Assembly: GCF_013359695.1 (NCBI RefSeq)
Contig: NZ_JABFMU010000016.1
Location: 44,526-108,525, forward strand
Direction of reading: 5' to 3'
Source: Pseudomonas sp. C2B4
GTDB lineage: Bacteria; Pseudomonadota; Gammaproteobacteria; Pseudomonadales; Pseudomonadaceae
Length of the DNA: 64,000 bases
Each line of letters starts with the position of its first letter. The first letter of the stretch is position 1. The notes below the pieces were generated by a model. It had not been told where the DNA came from. It made no database searches and saw only the letters and a program-made list of their open reading frames with translations. Shown in pieces: positions 1 to 9,652 of the stretch. The position numbers and the translations under genes were made by a program.

Positions 1-901
1 AACCGATGCGGTCGCCCACCAGCAAGGGTGTCAGCACCATCCCCTCCAGCGCTTGACCGACCATGAACACCGCGACGATGCCAACCATGGGGTACAGATC
101 GCCACCGAACTGGAACAAGCCCGCAATCAAAGCGGCACCAATACCGATGATAAAGCCCATGTACGGAACAATCGCCGCCAGACCGGCAATCAGACCGATC
201 AACAGCCCCAACTCCAGCCCCACCAGCATCAGCCCCGCGGCGTAGATCACTCCCAACGCCACCATGACCAGCAACTGACCGCGCACGAAGGCTCCGAGCA
301 CTTCATGGCATTCGCCAGCCAGCAACACCGCCCGCTCCTCCCGATCACGGGGCAGCAAACCGCGAATCTTGGCCATCATCAGGTCCCAATCCCGCAGCAA
401 GTAAAAACTCACCACCGGAATCAGCACCAGATTCGCCAGCCAGCCAATCAACGCGAGACCGGAAGCCGTGGCCTGACTCAACACCACCCCCACGATATCG
501 GTGGTCTGCCCCATGTGCTCGCTGATGGCAGCCTTGAGTTTGTCGAACTTCCAGAAACCCTCCGACAAACCAAATTTCGACTGCGCCCAGGGCAGCGCGG
601 TGTGCTGCAACCAGTCAAGCATCTGCGGCGCCAGCTCATACAGACGAAACAGTTGCTTGGCGAGCATCGGAACCAATACCAGCAGCAGCGTCGTGAAGAT
701 CAAGGTGAACAACGCGAACACCGCGACCACACCCCAAGTCCGTGACAACCCGGCCCTCTCCAGCCGATCCACCAGTGGATCAAACAGATACGCCAACAAC
801 AATGCCACCAGGAACGGCGTCAAAATCGGGTGCAACAGCCAGATAAACGCGCAGAGCAGAACCACTCCACCCAACCAGAACCAACGCCGCGTATCGGCCA
901 T
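1..901 (-). CDS. perM: AI-2E family transporter (PerM-like), C-terminus beyond window
   Basis: Partial gene: 300 codons are visible from the ATG at 901, and the reading frame runs off the window edge, so the C-terminus is missing. The product is an inner-membrane protein with an N-terminal pair of hydrophobic segments, a soluble stretch around residues 90-145 rich in W, K and H, then several more membrane segments including a glycine-rich one (IVPYMGFIIGIGAALIAG). This layout is typical of the AI-2E/PerM family, usually about 350-360 residues; the transported substrate is generally unknown. It lies 36 bp downstream of the DUF2066 gene on the same strand and is probably co-transcribed with it. 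In other pseudomonads hda follows next. Confidence 0.85.
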   Translation of the reverse strand, partial: MADTRRWFWLGGVVLLCAFIWLLHPILTPFLVALLLAYLFDPLVDRLERAGLSRTWGVVAVFALFTLIFTTLLLVLVPMLAKQLFRLYELAPQMLDWLQHTALPWAQSKFGLSEGFWKFDKLKAAISEHMGQTTDIVGVVLSQATASGLALIGWLANLVLIPVVSFYLLRDWDLMMAKIRGLLPRDREERAVLLAGECHEVLGAFVRGQLLVMVALGVIYAAGLMLVGLELGLLIGLIAGLAAIVPYMGFIIGIGAALIAGLFQFGGDLYPMVGIVAVFMVGQALEGMVLTPLLVGDRIG

Positions 902-937
902 GAACCACTCCATTGCTTCTATATAAAGAAAGAAAAA

Positions 938-1996
938 CTACCAGCGGAAACGTAACTGCGGCGTGGGGGCCGGGGTTGAGGCTACGACCGGCACCGAACC
1001 GTCGGCTGCCGGCGTAACAGGCACTGCGGGAATCGGGGCCGGGGTTGCCGCGACTTCTTGCAGCTTCGCCAGCGACAACTGCGCCCGCAACTGATCGGTA
1101 CTGCCATTGACTCGATAGAGAATCCGGTCGCCGTCGACACTTTGCGGCCGCCCGTTAAAAGGTTCCAGCAAACGCCCAAGGGTCGCATAGCGCTCAAGAT
1201 TCATGCCCTGCACTTCCAGTAACTGTTGAGCCGACGCTCCTGGCCTGGCGACAAACCGAGGCGCCAGTCGCTCGTTGACTGCCAGCATCACTGCATCAGC
1301 CAAGGCAGCCGGATCGGCCCCCTGGGCACTCCCCGACTCTTTCTGATCGCCCAGCCACAACCGCCACTTGGCTTGCCATTGCCCCCCTTCCTCACGGGCA
1401 TGCACCGCCAGCAAAGCGTCGGCATTGTAACGTTCCGATGCGTTGCGCAGCGGTGCCGGATCGGCACTTTCCAGATTCGGTGCGGTGCCGACGATCTGCT
1501 CATTCAAATCCGCCAGTGGCAACCGCAACGGCAAGCCACGGTGTTGCGCCGCACGCCGCAACGGCGCGGCACTGGCCTGACCATCGCCCACCAGGCTTGA
1601 ACCGTCGGCATAGTCGTTCAGCCACCAACCGAGAATCGATGGTCGATTGGCACCCCACATGGCCAGCCCGGCGCGGCGCAGCGCCTGCTCGGTGGTGCCC
1701 GGGTCGAAATCGACTTTCAACACTTCCGGCGGGCCCGCATCGAAGCCGTACTGACTGATGATTTGCTGCGGATCTTTGCGAACCGCCGCCAACCCCGGGC
1801 TTTGTGCCGCCTTGGGGTCGCCGGTCAAACGCAGGACCAGGGTGTCGAGGGCGCGCTGAGTCGCTTGTTCACGCTCTTCCGGCGACTGACCATTCACCGG
1901 TTCGCGCACCTGGTAGAGACCTTTGACGGTTTCGCCATGACTGGCCAGGCTGACCAGAGACAAACATCCCACAAACAAGAATTTACAAAAACGCAT
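938..1996 (-). CDS. DUF2066 domain-containing periplasmic protein
   Basis: A 352-residue protein with an N-terminal signal peptide (hydrophobic FLFVGCLSLVSLASHG, then the mature start ETVKGLYQV). The body matches the DUF2066 family found next to purM in pseudomonads; its molecular function is unknown. The C-terminus is a proline/alanine-rich tail ending in RFRW. I chose the ATG at 1996 because it starts directly at the signal peptide; an in-frame GTG at 2086 would add 30 non-hydrophobic residues with no good ribosome site. It is divergent from purM and upstream of the perM-like gene, so the two minus-strand genes probably form an operon. Confidence 0.8.
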   Translation of the reverse strand: MRFCKFLFVGCLSLVSLASHGETVKGLYQVREPVNGQSPEEREQATQRALDTLVLRLTGDPKAAQSPGLAAVRKDPQQIISQYGFDAGPPEVLKVDFDPGTTEQALRRAGLAMWGANRPSILGWWLNDYADGSSLVGDGQASAAPLRRAAQHRGLPLRLPLADLNEQIVGTAPNLESADPAPLRNASERYNADALLAVHAREEGGQWQAKWRLWLGDQKESGSAQGADPAALADAVMLAVNERLAPRFVARPGASAQQLLEVQGMNLERYATLGRLLEPFNGRPQSVDGDRILYRVNGSTDQLRAQLSLAKLQEVAATPAPIPAVPVTPAADGSVPVVASTPAPTPQLRFRW

Positions 1997-2379
1997 GGAA
2001 GATTCCTGGCGACAAGAGCGGCTGGAACAGGCCGCATGAACACGATCGAGCAAGGCTGTGACCATTGCCCGGCGCAAAACATTCACACGTCCTGGGTAAG
2101 TTTTCGCACTGTCATAACGATAGACGGTTAATGGCGATACCCTGCGCAGGCCTGAAGAATGCCACCAACCCGCGGCAATGATGGTTTTTTTATGCCGATA
2201 TGCCCCTGCCGTCGGCCTGAGGATGGCCGCTGCCCTTCAAGCCTGATAAAATCGCGCGCCTTCGCAGACCGGCAACAGCCGGGCACCTCGAAATTCGCGT
2301 GAGGCAATCGCCCCCGTCGATTTCGGCGCCCCCGCTGAACTCGGTCGTTACCCAGAAATCCCCCCTAAAGGCCTGGATC
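1997..2379. other. intergenic region between DUF2066 gene and purM
   Basis: A 383-bp divergent spacer. It must carry promoters in both directions. The best purM candidate is a TGATAAAAT -10-like element at 2244-2252, but no good -35 is visible, so I do not call it separately. No REP, tRNA or small ORF with coding character is seen here. Confidence 0.4.
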
Positions 2380-3438
2380 ATGAGCAAGCAACCCTCCCTG
2401 AGCTACAAGGACGCCGGTGTAGACATCGACGCCGGTGAAGCATTGGTCGAACGCATCAAGAGCGTCGCCAAGCGCACTGCGCGCCCGGAAGTCATGGGCG
2501 GCCTGGGCGGTTTTGGCGCCCTCTGCGAAATCCCGGCCGGCTACAAGCAGCCTGTGCTGGTTTCCGGTACTGACGGCGTCGGCACCAAGCTGCGCCTGGC
2601 ACTGAACCTGAACAAGCACGACAGCATCGGCATCGACCTGGTGGCCATGTGCGTCAACGACCTGGTGGTATGCGGCGCCGAGCCGCTGTTCTTCCTCGAC
2701 TACTACGCCACCGGCAAACTGAACGTCGACACCGCCGCTCAGGTCGTGACCGGCATCGGCGCAGGTTGCGAGCTGTCCGGCTGCTCCCTGGTCGGCGGCG
2801 AAACCGCTGAAATGCCTGGCATGTACGAAGGCGAAGACTACGACCTGGCCGGCTTCTGCGTCGGCGTCGTGGAAAAATCCGAAATCATCGACGGCTCCAA
2901 AGTTGCAGCCGGCGATGCCCTGCTCGCCCTGCCTTCTTCCGGCCCGCACTCCAACGGCTACTCGCTGATCCGCAAGATCATCGAAGTGTCCGGTGCCGAC
3001 ATCGAAAACACCCAGCTCGACGGCAAACCGCTGACCGACCTGCTGATGGCTCCGACCCGTATCTACGTGAAGCCGCTGCTCAAGCTGATCAAGGAAACCG
3101 GTGCCGTCAAAGCCATGGCCCACATCACCGGTGGCGGCCTGCTGGACAACATCCCGCGCGTACTGCCGAAAGGCGCGCAAGCCGTGGTTGACGTGGCGAG
3201 CTGGAACCGTCCGGCAGTGTTCGACTGGCTGCAAGAGAAAGGCAACGTCGACGAGAACGAAATGCACCGCGTGCTGAACTGCGGCGTGGGCATGGTCATC
3301 TGCGTGGCGCAAGAGCACGTTGAAGCCGCCCTGAACGTTCTGCGTGAAGCGGGCGAGCAGCCTTGGGTCATCGGTCAGATCTCCACCGCTGCCGAAGGCG
3401 CGGCCCAGGTTGAACTGAAGAACCTCAAGGCTCATTGA
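2380..3438 (+). CDS. purM: phosphoribosylformylglycinamidine cyclo-ligase
   Basis: AIR synthetase, the fifth step of de novo purine synthesis: ATP-dependent ring closure of FGAM to aminoimidazole ribonucleotide in the cytoplasm. At 352 residues it matches the family length. The conserved SGTDGVGTK segment (62-70) and the following ND and [11 protein letters not shown] motifs are those of the PurM/AIRS ATP-binding fold. The ATG at 2380 was chosen over an in-frame upstream extension because [18 protein letters not shown] is the usual N-terminus. The stop overlaps the purN start (TGATG), so the two consecutive pathway genes are translationally coupled. Confidence 0.97.
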   Translation: MSKQPSLSYKDAGVDIDAGEALVERIKSVAKRTARPEVMGGLGGFGALCEIPAGYKQPVLVSGTDGVGTKLRLALNLNKHDSIGIDLVAMCVNDLVVCGAEPLFFLDYYATGKLNVDTAAQVVTGIGAGCELSGCSLVGGETAEMPGMYEGEDYDLAGFCVGVVEKSEIIDGSKVAAGDALLALPSSGPHSNGYSLIRKIIEVSGADIENTQLDGKPLTDLLMAPTRIYVKPLLKLIKETGAVKAMAHITGGGLLDNIPRVLPKGAQAVVDVASWNRPAVFDWLQEKGNVDENEMHRVLNCGVGMVICVAQEHVEAALNVLREAGEQPWVIGQISTAAEGAAQVELKNLKAH

Positions 3439-4088
3439 TGTCCCAGACCTGTGATGTGGTGGTGCTGTTGTCCGGCACCGGCAGTAACTTGCAGGCCCTG
3501 ATCGACAGCACGCGGACCGGCGACAGCCCGGTCCGCATCGCTGCGGTGATTTCCAACCGCAGCGACGCCTATGGCCTGCAACGCGCCAGGGACGCGGGTA
3601 TCGACACCCGCACCCTGGATCACAAGGCATTCGACGGCCGCGAGGCTTTCGATGCCGCGCTGATCGAACTGATCGACGCCTTCAATCCCAAACTCGTGGT
3701 ACTGGCCGGTTTCATGCGCATTCTCAGCGCGGATTTCGTGCGCCATTACCAGGGTCGCCTGCTCAACATCCATCCTTCGCTGCTGCCCAAATACAAAGGG
3801 TTACACACTCATCAGCGCGCACTGGACGCCGGCGATACTGAACACGGCTGCTCCGTGCACTTCGTCACCGAGGAACTCGATGGCGGACCACTGGTCGTAC
3901 AGGCAGTAATACCGGTAGAGTTGCACGACTCGCCGCAAAGCCTGGCGCAGCGGGTCCATGTTCAGGAACACCTGATCTACCCGATGGCCGTTCGCTGGTT
4001 TGCCGAAGGCCGGTTATCGCTCGGCGATCAAGGTGCTTTACTGGATGGAAAGTTACTCGCGGCCAGCGGCCACTTGATTCGAACCTAG
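3438..4088 (+). CDS. purN: phosphoribosylglycinamide formyltransferase
   Basis: GAR transformylase 1: transfers the formyl group from 10-formyltetrahydrofolate to glycinamide ribonucleotide in purine synthesis. It has 216 residues. SGTGSN at 12-17 is the phosphate-binding loop, and the catalytic triad typical of the family is present as Asn110, His112 (in NIHPSLLPKYKG) and Asp148 (in EELDGG). The ATG at 3438 shares bases with the purM stop; a TTG one codon earlier is unlikely. It is followed after 8 bp by the DUF3108 gene. Confidence 0.97.
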   Translation: MSQTCDVVVLLSGTGSNLQALIDSTRTGDSPVRIAAVISNRSDAYGLQRARDAGIDTRTLDHKAFDGREAFDAALIELIDAFNPKLVVLAGFMRILSADFVRHYQGRLLNIHPSLLPKYKGLHTHQRALDAGDTEHGCSVHFVTEELDGGPLVVQAVIPVELHDSPQSLAQRVHVQEHLIYPMAVRWFAEGRLSLGDQGALLDGKLLAASGHLIRT

Positions 4089-4096
4089 GAGATTTT

Positions 4097-4810
4097 ATGC
4101 GTCGCGCCCTGCTCTTCGCTTGCGCTCTGTTCGCCTTGCCCTTGGCACAGGCTGCAGACCTTCAACCTTTCTCCGCCAGTTACACCGCCGACTGGAAGCA
4201 GCTACCCATGAGCGGCACCGCCGAACGCAGCCTGACCAAGGAAGCCAACGGCGTCTGGAAACTCAGCTTCAAGGCTTCGATGATGATCGCCAGCCTGTCC
4301 GAAGAAAGCACCCTGACCGTCGACAAGGACACCCTGCTGCCGCAGTCCTACCACTTCGAACGGGGTGGCCTGGGCAAAGCCAAGAAGGCGGACCTGGACT
4401 TCGACTGGGCAGCCAAAAAAGTCACCGGTACCGACCGTGGCGATCCAGTCAACATTCCGCTCAATCGCGGCATGGTCGACAAATCCACCTATCAGCTTGC
4501 TCTGCAGCATGACGTGGCCGCCGGCAAGAAAAGCATGAGCTATCAAGTCGTGGATGATGGCGAAGTCGATACCTATGACTTCCGCGTGCTGGGTTCGGAA
4601 AAAGTCGACACCAAGGCTGGCCAGATCGACGCGATCAAGGTCGAGCGCGTGCGCGACCCGACACAAAGCAAGCGCATTACCGTGCTGTGGTTTGCCAAGG
4701 ATTGGGACTACTTGCTGGTTCGCCTGCAACAGGTCGAAACCGACGGCAAGGAGTACAACATCATGCTCCTGGACGGCAAGGTCAACGGCAAGACTGTCAA
4801 AGGCAGTTGA
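4097..4810 (+). CDS. DUF3108 domain-containing periplasmic protein
   Basis: A 237-residue protein with a clean signal peptide (LLFACALFALPLAQA, cleavage before ADLQPFSA). The mature part is a beta-rich DUF3108 domain with the typical motifs TADWKQLPMSGTAERSL and VTVLWFAKDWDY-like strands near the end. The function is unknown; family members are exported and often sit next to purN. A ribosome site TAGGAG lies a few bases before the ATG. The 8-bp gap to purN and the strong terminator just after it make it the last gene of purM-purN-DUF3108. Confidence 0.85.
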   Translation: MRRALLFACALFALPLAQAADLQPFSASYTADWKQLPMSGTAERSLTKEANGVWKLSFKASMMIASLSEESTLTVDKDTLLPQSYHFERGGLGKAKKADLDFDWAAKKVTGTDRGDPVNIPLNRGMVDKSTYQLALQHDVAAGKKSMSYQVVDDGEVDTYDFRVLGSEKVDTKAGQIDAIKVERVRDPTQSKRITVLWFAKDWDYLLVRLQQVETDGKEYNIMLLDGKVNGKTVKGS

Positions 4811-4827
4811 TCCGCGCTGAGACGTGA

Positions 4828-4855
4828 AAGCCCCGCCATTGCGGGGCTTTTTTTC
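4828..4855 (+). terminator. Rho-independent terminator of purMN-DUF3108
   Basis: GC-rich hairpin AAGCCCCGC / GCGGGGCTT with a four-base loop, followed by a run of Ts, 18 bp after the stop codon. Confidence 0.9.
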
Positions 4856-4961
4856 GTCTGCCCTTCGAGAAAGAAAGTGGAACGCGCTACAGGTGCAAGG
4901 CTCTATACCTTCAAGGTCTTTTTTGATCGAATGACGTTTCCTGTTGCCTGCGAGGTTTCCC

Positions 4962-5378
4962 ATGACTGTTACCGTCAACACCGTCTCCGCCGAAGGTTTT
5001 CGACACACCGTTCAGATCGATGACCACGAACTCTTTGCCGACGTGCCCACTACTGCAGGCGGTGAAGGCTCGGCGCCGGAACCCCACGATTACTTCGATG
5101 CCGCACTGGGCGCCTGCAAAGCCCTGACCCTGAAACTGTATGCCAGGAAGAAGGACATTCCGCTGACCGGTGTCGGCGTCGAGGTCAAACGCGATAACAG
5201 TGAAGAGCAAAAGGGCAAATACGCACTGCACGTCAAATTGACCCTCAAAGGTGTACTCACCGACGCCCAGCGAGAAGAACTGCATCGCGTGGCCGACCGC
5301 TGCCCGATCCACAAGCTGATGACCACCAGCGAAGTGAGCATCGAAACCCATCTTTCCGAAGGTGCGTTCAGCCAATAG
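4962..5378 (+). CDS. OsmC family protein
   Basis: A 138-residue member of the OsmC/Ohr superfamily, which reduces organic or fatty-acid hydroperoxides through two cysteines. Both family cysteines are visible: one in ALGACKALTLKLYARKK (about residue 48) and one in VADRCPIHKLM (about residue 115). The length and the absence of Ohr-type N-terminal features suggest the YhfA-like OsmC branch, which is less well characterised. The ATG at 4962 is preceded by GCGAGG; a TTG six codons upstream is less likely. It is monocistronic, between a terminator and the pirin gene. Confidence 0.85.
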   Translation: MTVTVNTVSAEGFRHTVQIDDHELFADVPTTAGGEGSAPEPHDYFDAALGACKALTLKLYARKKDIPLTGVGVEVKRDNSEEQKGKYALHVKLTLKGVLTDAQREELHRVADRCPIHKLMTTSEVSIETHLSEGAFSQ

Positions 5379-5440
5379 CGGCAAGGGCTGCGCAAGCGGG
5401 TTATGCTCGACCGCATCACCCGCTCAGTCTGGAATGCACC

Positions 5441-6301
5441 ATGAACACTCCGCTCGTGATCCGCCCTCGCGCCGAGGATGTCGAAGGCCAGCCGATTCTT
5501 CGCCCGTTGCCATCAGCCAAATGCCGCAATGTCGGGCCCTTCGTGTTCTTCGACCATATGCTGGAAACCCGCTACGCCGCGGGAAACGGCATGAATATCC
5601 GCCAGCATCCGCACATCGGCCTGTCCACCCTCACCTACCTCTTTGCAGGGCAGCTCCAGCACAAGGACAGCCTCGGCTCGGATCAAATCGTCAATGCCGG
5701 GGATGTCAGCTGGATGACCGCCGGCAGCGCCATCGCCCACGTCGAACGCACGCCTGAAGCCCTGAAAGAAACCGACTTCACGATGCATGGCTTGCAGATC
5801 TGGCTGGCCTCGCCCAAAGACCATGAACACGGACCTGGGCATTACAGCCACCATCCCGCATCTACGCTGCCAGTCAGTGAAAATCTTGGTGTGAAGATCC
5901 GCATGATCGCCGGGACCGGCTTTTGCCTGGAATCACCGGTCCCGGTGCTTTCTCCAACGCTGTATGCCGAACTGAATCTTCAGTCGGCAACGACGCTGCT
6001 GATTCCCACCGAGCATGAAGAGCGCGCGCTGTATGTGTTAAGCGGTGAGGCACAACTGGATGGCGAACCGGTTGAACCGCATTCGCTGGTGGTGCTGCCG
6101 GTCGGTCAAGAGATGACGTTGTTCGCCGAGAGCGATTGCCATGCGGCGCTGTTTGGCGGGGCACCGCTGGACGGTCCGCGGCGGATCAACTGGAATTTTG
6201 TGGCGAGCGATCCGGCATTGATCGATGAAGCACGCCGGCGCTGGGCGGCCGGGGATTGGCCGACGGTGCCAGGGGAAGTGGAGCGGATCGAACTGCCTTA
6301 A
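5441..6301 (+). CDS. pirin family protein
   Basis: A 286-residue bicupin of the pirin family. The N-terminal cupin carries the metal ligands in HPHIGLSTLTYLF (two His spaced HxH) and later a His in IAHVERTPE and a Glu, as in pirins that bind Fe(II). The C-terminal cupin has the degenerate pirin C motif (ALYVLSGEAQLDGEPV). Some bacterial pirins are quercetin 2,3-dioxygenases and some bind pyruvate dehydrogenase; the sequence does not tell which applies here. It lies 62 bp after the OsmC-like gene on the same strand and is followed by a REP pair instead of a terminator. Confidence 0.88.
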   Translation: MNTPLVIRPRAEDVEGQPILRPLPSAKCRNVGPFVFFDHMLETRYAAGNGMNIRQHPHIGLSTLTYLFAGQLQHKDSLGSDQIVNAGDVSWMTAGSAIAHVERTPEALKETDFTMHGLQIWLASPKDHEHGPGHYSHHPASTLPVSENLGVKIRMIAGTGFCLESPVPVLSPTLYAELNLQSATTLLIPTEHEERALYVLSGEAQLDGEPVEPHSLVVLPVGQEMTLFAESDCHAALFGGAPLDGPRRINWNFVASDPALIDEARRRWAAGDWPTVPGEVERIELP

Positions 6302-6324
6302 GTTCTTTTTTACCCGGTACATCG

Positions 6325-6392
6325 CCTTCGCGAGCAAGCTCGCTCCCACAGGGGAACGCATTCCATTGTAGGAGCGAGCCTGCTCGCGAAGA
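6325..6392. repeat. REPIN (inverted REP pair)
   Basis: Two inverted copies of the GGGAGCGAGC..GCTCGCGAA palindrome, 6327-6350 and 6368-6391, with a short 17-bp centre. It lies between the convergent pirin and dienelactone hydrolase genes. Confidence 0.9.
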
Positions 6393-6417
6393 GGTCGGTG
6401 CTAACACCAATCCATGA

Positions 6418-7146
6418 TCAGCCCTTGAACACTTCATCCAGCAGGTTATGCATCGAAGTGAATGCCCGGGCGGCGATCTTCGCGTCGTACATCATCATCC
6501 CCGGCACCTTTGCATGCGGGTCAGTGAACGAGTGGAAAGCACCGCCATAGCTCAGCAACTGCCAGTCCACACCGGCGGCATTCATTTCATCCTCGAACGC
6601 CGGCAACTGCTCTTTCGGCACCAATGGGTCGGAAGCACCGTGGAGTACCAATACCGAGCCCTTGATGTTTTTCGCATCGTTGACGTCCGGGGTATCGAGG
6701 GTGCCGTGGAACGACACAGCCGCCTTCACCGGTGCACCGGTGCGGGCAAACTCCAGCGCGCAGCAACCGCCGAAGCAGAAACCGAAGGTCGCCAGTTTCG
6801 ACGTATCGACCTGTGCCTCGCCCTGCTTTTGCAGCTGTTCGAAAGCCACCTGCATGCGCTTGCGCAGCAACGGGCGGTCATTCTTGAGGGGCATCATCGC
6901 CGCGCCCGCCTCATCGTTATTCTGCGGACGAACCGATTGGCCGTAGATATCCGCGATCAGCACCACGTAGCCCTTGGCTGCCACTGACTTGGCGATTTCC
7001 TCGGCACCGGCACCCACGCCCATCCAGTTCGGCGCCATCAACAGGCCCGGACGTGCGCCTTTATGGTCGGCGTCGAATGCCACGCGGCTTTCGTAAGACT
7101 GGCCGTCAATCTGGTAGACCACGGAACGTACAGTGATTTGGCTCAT
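6418..7146 (-). CDS. dienelactone hydrolase family protein
   Basis: A 242-residue alpha/beta hydrolase of the dienelactone hydrolase family. The expected catalytic triad is visible: nucleophile Cys124 in GFCFGG, Asp173 in GASDPLVP and His205 in GGAFHSF. The family opens lactone rings in chlorocatechol degradation, but many members, including this genomic context next to htpG, have no assigned substrate. I chose the ATG at 7146 (AGGAGTCAGAA before it); an in-frame extension to 7230 would run through the htpG terminator. It is transcribed on its own, downstream of htpG. Confidence 0.88.
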   Translation of the reverse strand: MSQITVRSVVYQIDGQSYESRVAFDADHKGARPGLLMAPNWMGVGAGAEEIAKSVAAKGYVVLIADIYGQSVRPQNNDEAGAAMMPLKNDRPLLRKRMQVAFEQLQKQGEAQVDTSKLATFGFCFGGCCALEFARTGAPVKAAVSFHGTLDTPDVNDAKNIKGSVLVLHGASDPLVPKEQLPAFEDEMNAAGVDWQLLSYGGAFHSFTDPHAKVPGMMMYDAKIAARAFTSMHNLLDEVFKG

Positions 7147-7176
7147 TTCTGACTCCTGATTTTTAAACACCAGAAT

Positions 7177-7203
7177 GAAAAAACCCGCCGAAGCGGGTTT
7201 TTC
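7177..7203 (-). terminator. Rho-independent terminator of htpG
   Basis: Hairpin AACCCGC-TTCG-GCGGGTT on the minus strand followed by Ts, 10 bp after the htpG stop. It separates htpG from the dienelactone hydrolase gene. Confidence 0.88.
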
Positions 7204-7213
7204 TACAACGCAG

Positions 7214-9118
7214 TTAAGCCGACAGCTCAACCAACAGCTTGTTCAGTCGACGCACATACGCCGCCGGGTCTTTCAAGCTGTCGCCAGCCGCCAGGGCTGC
7301 CTGATCGAAGAGGATGTGCGACAGGTCGCCGAAGCGCTCGTCGCTCTGCTCGTTGTCGAGCTTCTCGATCAGCGGGTGAGCCGGGTTGAACTCGAAGATC
7401 GGCTTCGAATCCGGAACCTTCTGGCCGCTGGCTTCCAGGATCTGACGCATTTGCAGGCCCAGGTCTTGCTCGCCGATGGCCAGGATCGCCGGGGAATCGG
7501 TCAGGCGATGGGAAACCCGTACTTCAGCAACGGATTCGCCCAGTGCAGTCTTGAGGCGCTCGACCAGACCTTCCTTGGACTTGGCGACTTCTTCCGCGGC
7601 TTTCTTGTCCTCTTCCGAGTCCAGGTTGCCCAAGTCCAGGTCACCGCGTGCAACATCGACAAAGCTCTTGCCGTCGAAGTCGCTGAGGTAGCTCATCAGC
7701 CACTCGTCGATACGGTCGGTCAGCAGCAGCACTTCGATGCCTTTCTTGCGGAAGACTTCCAGGTGCGGGCTGTTTTTGACCTGAGCGTAGGTTTCGCCGG
7801 TCAGGTAGTAAATCTTGTCCTGACCTTCCTTGGCGCGCGCCAGGTACTCGGCCAGACCAACGATCTGCTCACCTTCGTCACCGTTGGTCGAAGCGAAGCG
7901 CAGCAGGCCGGCAATTTTCTCTTTGTTGGCGAAGTCTTCTGCCGGGCCTTCTTTCATGACCTGACCGAAATTCTTCCAGAAGCCCTTGTATTGCTCAGGC
8001 TCGTTCTTCGCCAGTTTTTCCAGCATATCCAGCACGCGCTTGGTCAGCGCCGACTTCATGGAGTCGATGATCGGGTCTTTCTGCAGGATTTCCCGCGACA
8101 CGTTCAGCGACAGGTCGTTGGAATCGACCACGCCCTTGATGAAGCGCAGGTACAACGGCAGGAACGACTCAGCCTGGTCCATGACGAACACGCGCTGGAC
8201 GTACAGCTTCAGGCCCTTTGGCGCTTCACGCTGGTACAGGTCAAACGGTGCACGGGCCGGTACATACAGCAGCGAGCTGTATTCCAGCTTGCCTTCGACC
8301 TTGTTGTGGCTCCAGCTCAGCGGGTTTTCGAAGTCGTGGGCGATGTGCTTGTAGAACTCCTGGTACTCCTCGTCCTTAACTTCAGTGCGAGGGCGGGTCC
8401 ACAGGGCGCTGGCGCGGTTGACGGTTTCCCATTCCAGCGCAGGCTTTTCTTCACCTTCGGCGGCTGCCGCCTCTTTTGGCAACTCGATCGGCAAGGCGAT
8501 GTGGTCGGAGTACTTCTTGATGATGTTGCGAAGGCGCCAGCCGTCGGCGAATTCGTCTTCGCCGGACTTCAGGTGCAGAACGATGCGGGTACCGCGGTCA
8601 GCCTTGTCGATGGTGGCGACTTCGAATTCGCCCTCGCCTTTGGACGACCAGTGCACACCTTCGCTGGCCGGGCTACCGGCACGGCGGCTGAATACGTCGA
8701 CCCTGTCGGCAACGATGAACGCGGAGTAGAAACCGACACCGAACTGACCGATCAGGTGGGAGTCTTTCTTCTGGTCGCCCGACAGGTTTTTCATGAAGTC
8801 GGCGGTGCCGGATTTGGCGATGGTCCCCAGGTGGGTGATCACATCTTCGCGGCTCATGCCGATGCCGTTGTCTTCGAGGGTGACGGTCTTGGCGTCCTTG
8901 TCGAAGCTCACACGAATTTTCAGCTCAGCGCCGCCTTCCAGCAATTCTGGTTTGGCCAGCGCTTCGAAACGTAATTTGTCTACAGCGTCAGAGGCGTTCG
9001 AGATCAGTTCGCGAAGGAAAATTTCCTTGTTGGAATACAGCGAATGGATCATGAGGTGCAGCAGCTGCTTTACCTCGGTCTGGAAGCCCAGGGTTTCCTT
9101 TTGAGTTTCCACACTCAT
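7214..9118 (-). CDS. htpG: molecular chaperone HtpG (Hsp90)
   Basis: Cytosolic bacterial Hsp90, 634 residues against 624 in E. coli. The N-terminal ATPase domain has the family motifs [17 protein letters not shown] ([16 protein letters not shown]), LEDNGIGM and [10 protein letters not shown]; the middle domain and the C-terminal dimerisation domain follow in the normal order. It helps refold and remodel client proteins together with the DnaK system. The start at 9118 gives the usual [14 protein letters not shown]-terminus; ATGs slightly upstream are possible. A sigma-32 type promoter lies 70-95 bp upstream, inside the end of the preceding thioesterase gene, fitting heat-shock control. Confidence 0.98.
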   Translation of the reverse strand: MSVETQKETLGFQTEVKQLLHLMIHSLYSNKEIFLRELISNASDAVDKLRFEALAKPELLEGGAELKIRVSFDKDAKTVTLEDNGIGMSREDVITHLGTIAKSGTADFMKNLSGDQKKDSHLIGQFGVGFYSAFIVADRVDVFSRRAGSPASEGVHWSSKGEGEFEVATIDKADRGTRIVLHLKSGEDEFADGWRLRNIIKKYSDHIALPIELPKEAAAAEGEEKPALEWETVNRASALWTRPRTEVKDEEYQEFYKHIAHDFENPLSWSHNKVEGKLEYSSLLYVPARAPFDLYQREAPKGLKLYVQRVFVMDQAESFLPLYLRFIKGVVDSNDLSLNVSREILQKDPIIDSMKSALTKRVLDMLEKLAKNEPEQYKGFWKNFGQVMKEGPAEDFANKEKIAGLLRFASTNGDEGEQIVGLAEYLARAKEGQDKIYYLTGETYAQVKNSPHLEVFRKKGIEVLLLTDRIDEWLMSYLSDFDGKSFVDVARGDLDLGNLDSEEDKKAAEEVAKSKEGLVERLKTALGESVAEVRVSHRLTDSPAILAIGEQDLGLQMRQILEASGQKVPDSKPIFEFNPAHPLIEKLDNEQSDERFGDLSHILFDQAALAAGDSLKDPAAYVRRLNKLLVELSA

Positions 9119-9185
9119 GGTCATCAAACTCCAATCAGATGGCATAAGCCGCGACCAAGAGGGTCAGCGGCGGGTTGTCATCAGA

Positions 9186-9212
9186 GTTGGGGGCACCGTT
9201 CAGGATTTCAAG
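9186..9212 (-). promoter_or_regulatory. sigma-32 (RpoH) type promoter of htpG
   Basis: On the minus strand: CTTGAAA (9206-9212), a 13-bp spacer, then CCCCAAC (9186-9192). This closely matches the heat-shock consensus CTTGAAA-N13/15-CCCCAT. It overlaps the stop codon of the upstream thioesterase gene and would give a leader of roughly 60 nt. Confidence 0.75.
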
Positions 9213-9652
9213 GGCTCCTCAAGTTTGAAATGCGCCCGGGCCGTGGCAATGGGCTCAGCTTCGGTACTTTGCCATGCCGTAATCGCCACGTTGGCCACCC
9301 GGCGCCCCTGTCGGCACACCTGGCAACGGGCCCAGGTATCACGGAACTGCCCGGCGCGCAGGTAATCGAGGGAAAAGTCGATAATCTTCGGCACGCTCGG
9401 CGAGCCGGTCGCGATCAGCAGGTGCAGCGCGGCGGCCAATTCCATGAAACCGGCAATCACGCCACCATGGATAGCGGGCAGCAAAGGGTTACCTATGTTG
9501 TCCTTGTTGGCCGGCAGTCGAAACAACAGTTCATCCCCCACCCGCGAGCATTCAACCCCAATCAGCGTGGCGTAGGGAATCAGCTGCAACAACGGGGCAT
9601 AGTCGCCCTGCTCATGGGCTTTTTGCAGTTGCGCCTGGAAACCGTCAGTCAT
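9200..9652 (-). CDS. PaaI-type hot-dog thioesterase
   Basis: A 150-residue hot-dog fold acyl-CoA thioesterase of the PaaI/4HBT family. The motif AIHGGVIAGFMELAAALHLL matches the HGG..N/D/E segment that holds the active site. The substrate cannot be told from sequence. The ATG at 9652 overlaps the stop of the upstream thioesterase by four bases (ATGA), so the two paralogous genes are translationally coupled. The end of the gene carries the htpG promoter. Confidence 0.85.
   Translation of the reverse strand: MTDGFQAQLQKAHEQGDYAPLLQLIPYATLIGVECSRVGDELLFRLPANKDNIGNPLLPAIHGGVIAGFMELAAALHLLIATGSPSVPKIIDFSLDYLRAGQFRDTWARCQVCRQGRRVANVAITAWQSTEAEPIATARAHFKLEEPLKS

Noticed and set aside
64..926. Plus-strand frames of up to 230 codons opposite the perM-like gene
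   Set aside because: The minus strand encodes a typical membrane protein; the plus-strand frames are Gln/His-rich antisense products.
7175..8974. A 599-codon plus-strand frame opposite htpG
   Set aside because: Mirror of htpG codon bias; low-complexity V/Q/F/L/R translation with no recognisable domain or ribosome site.
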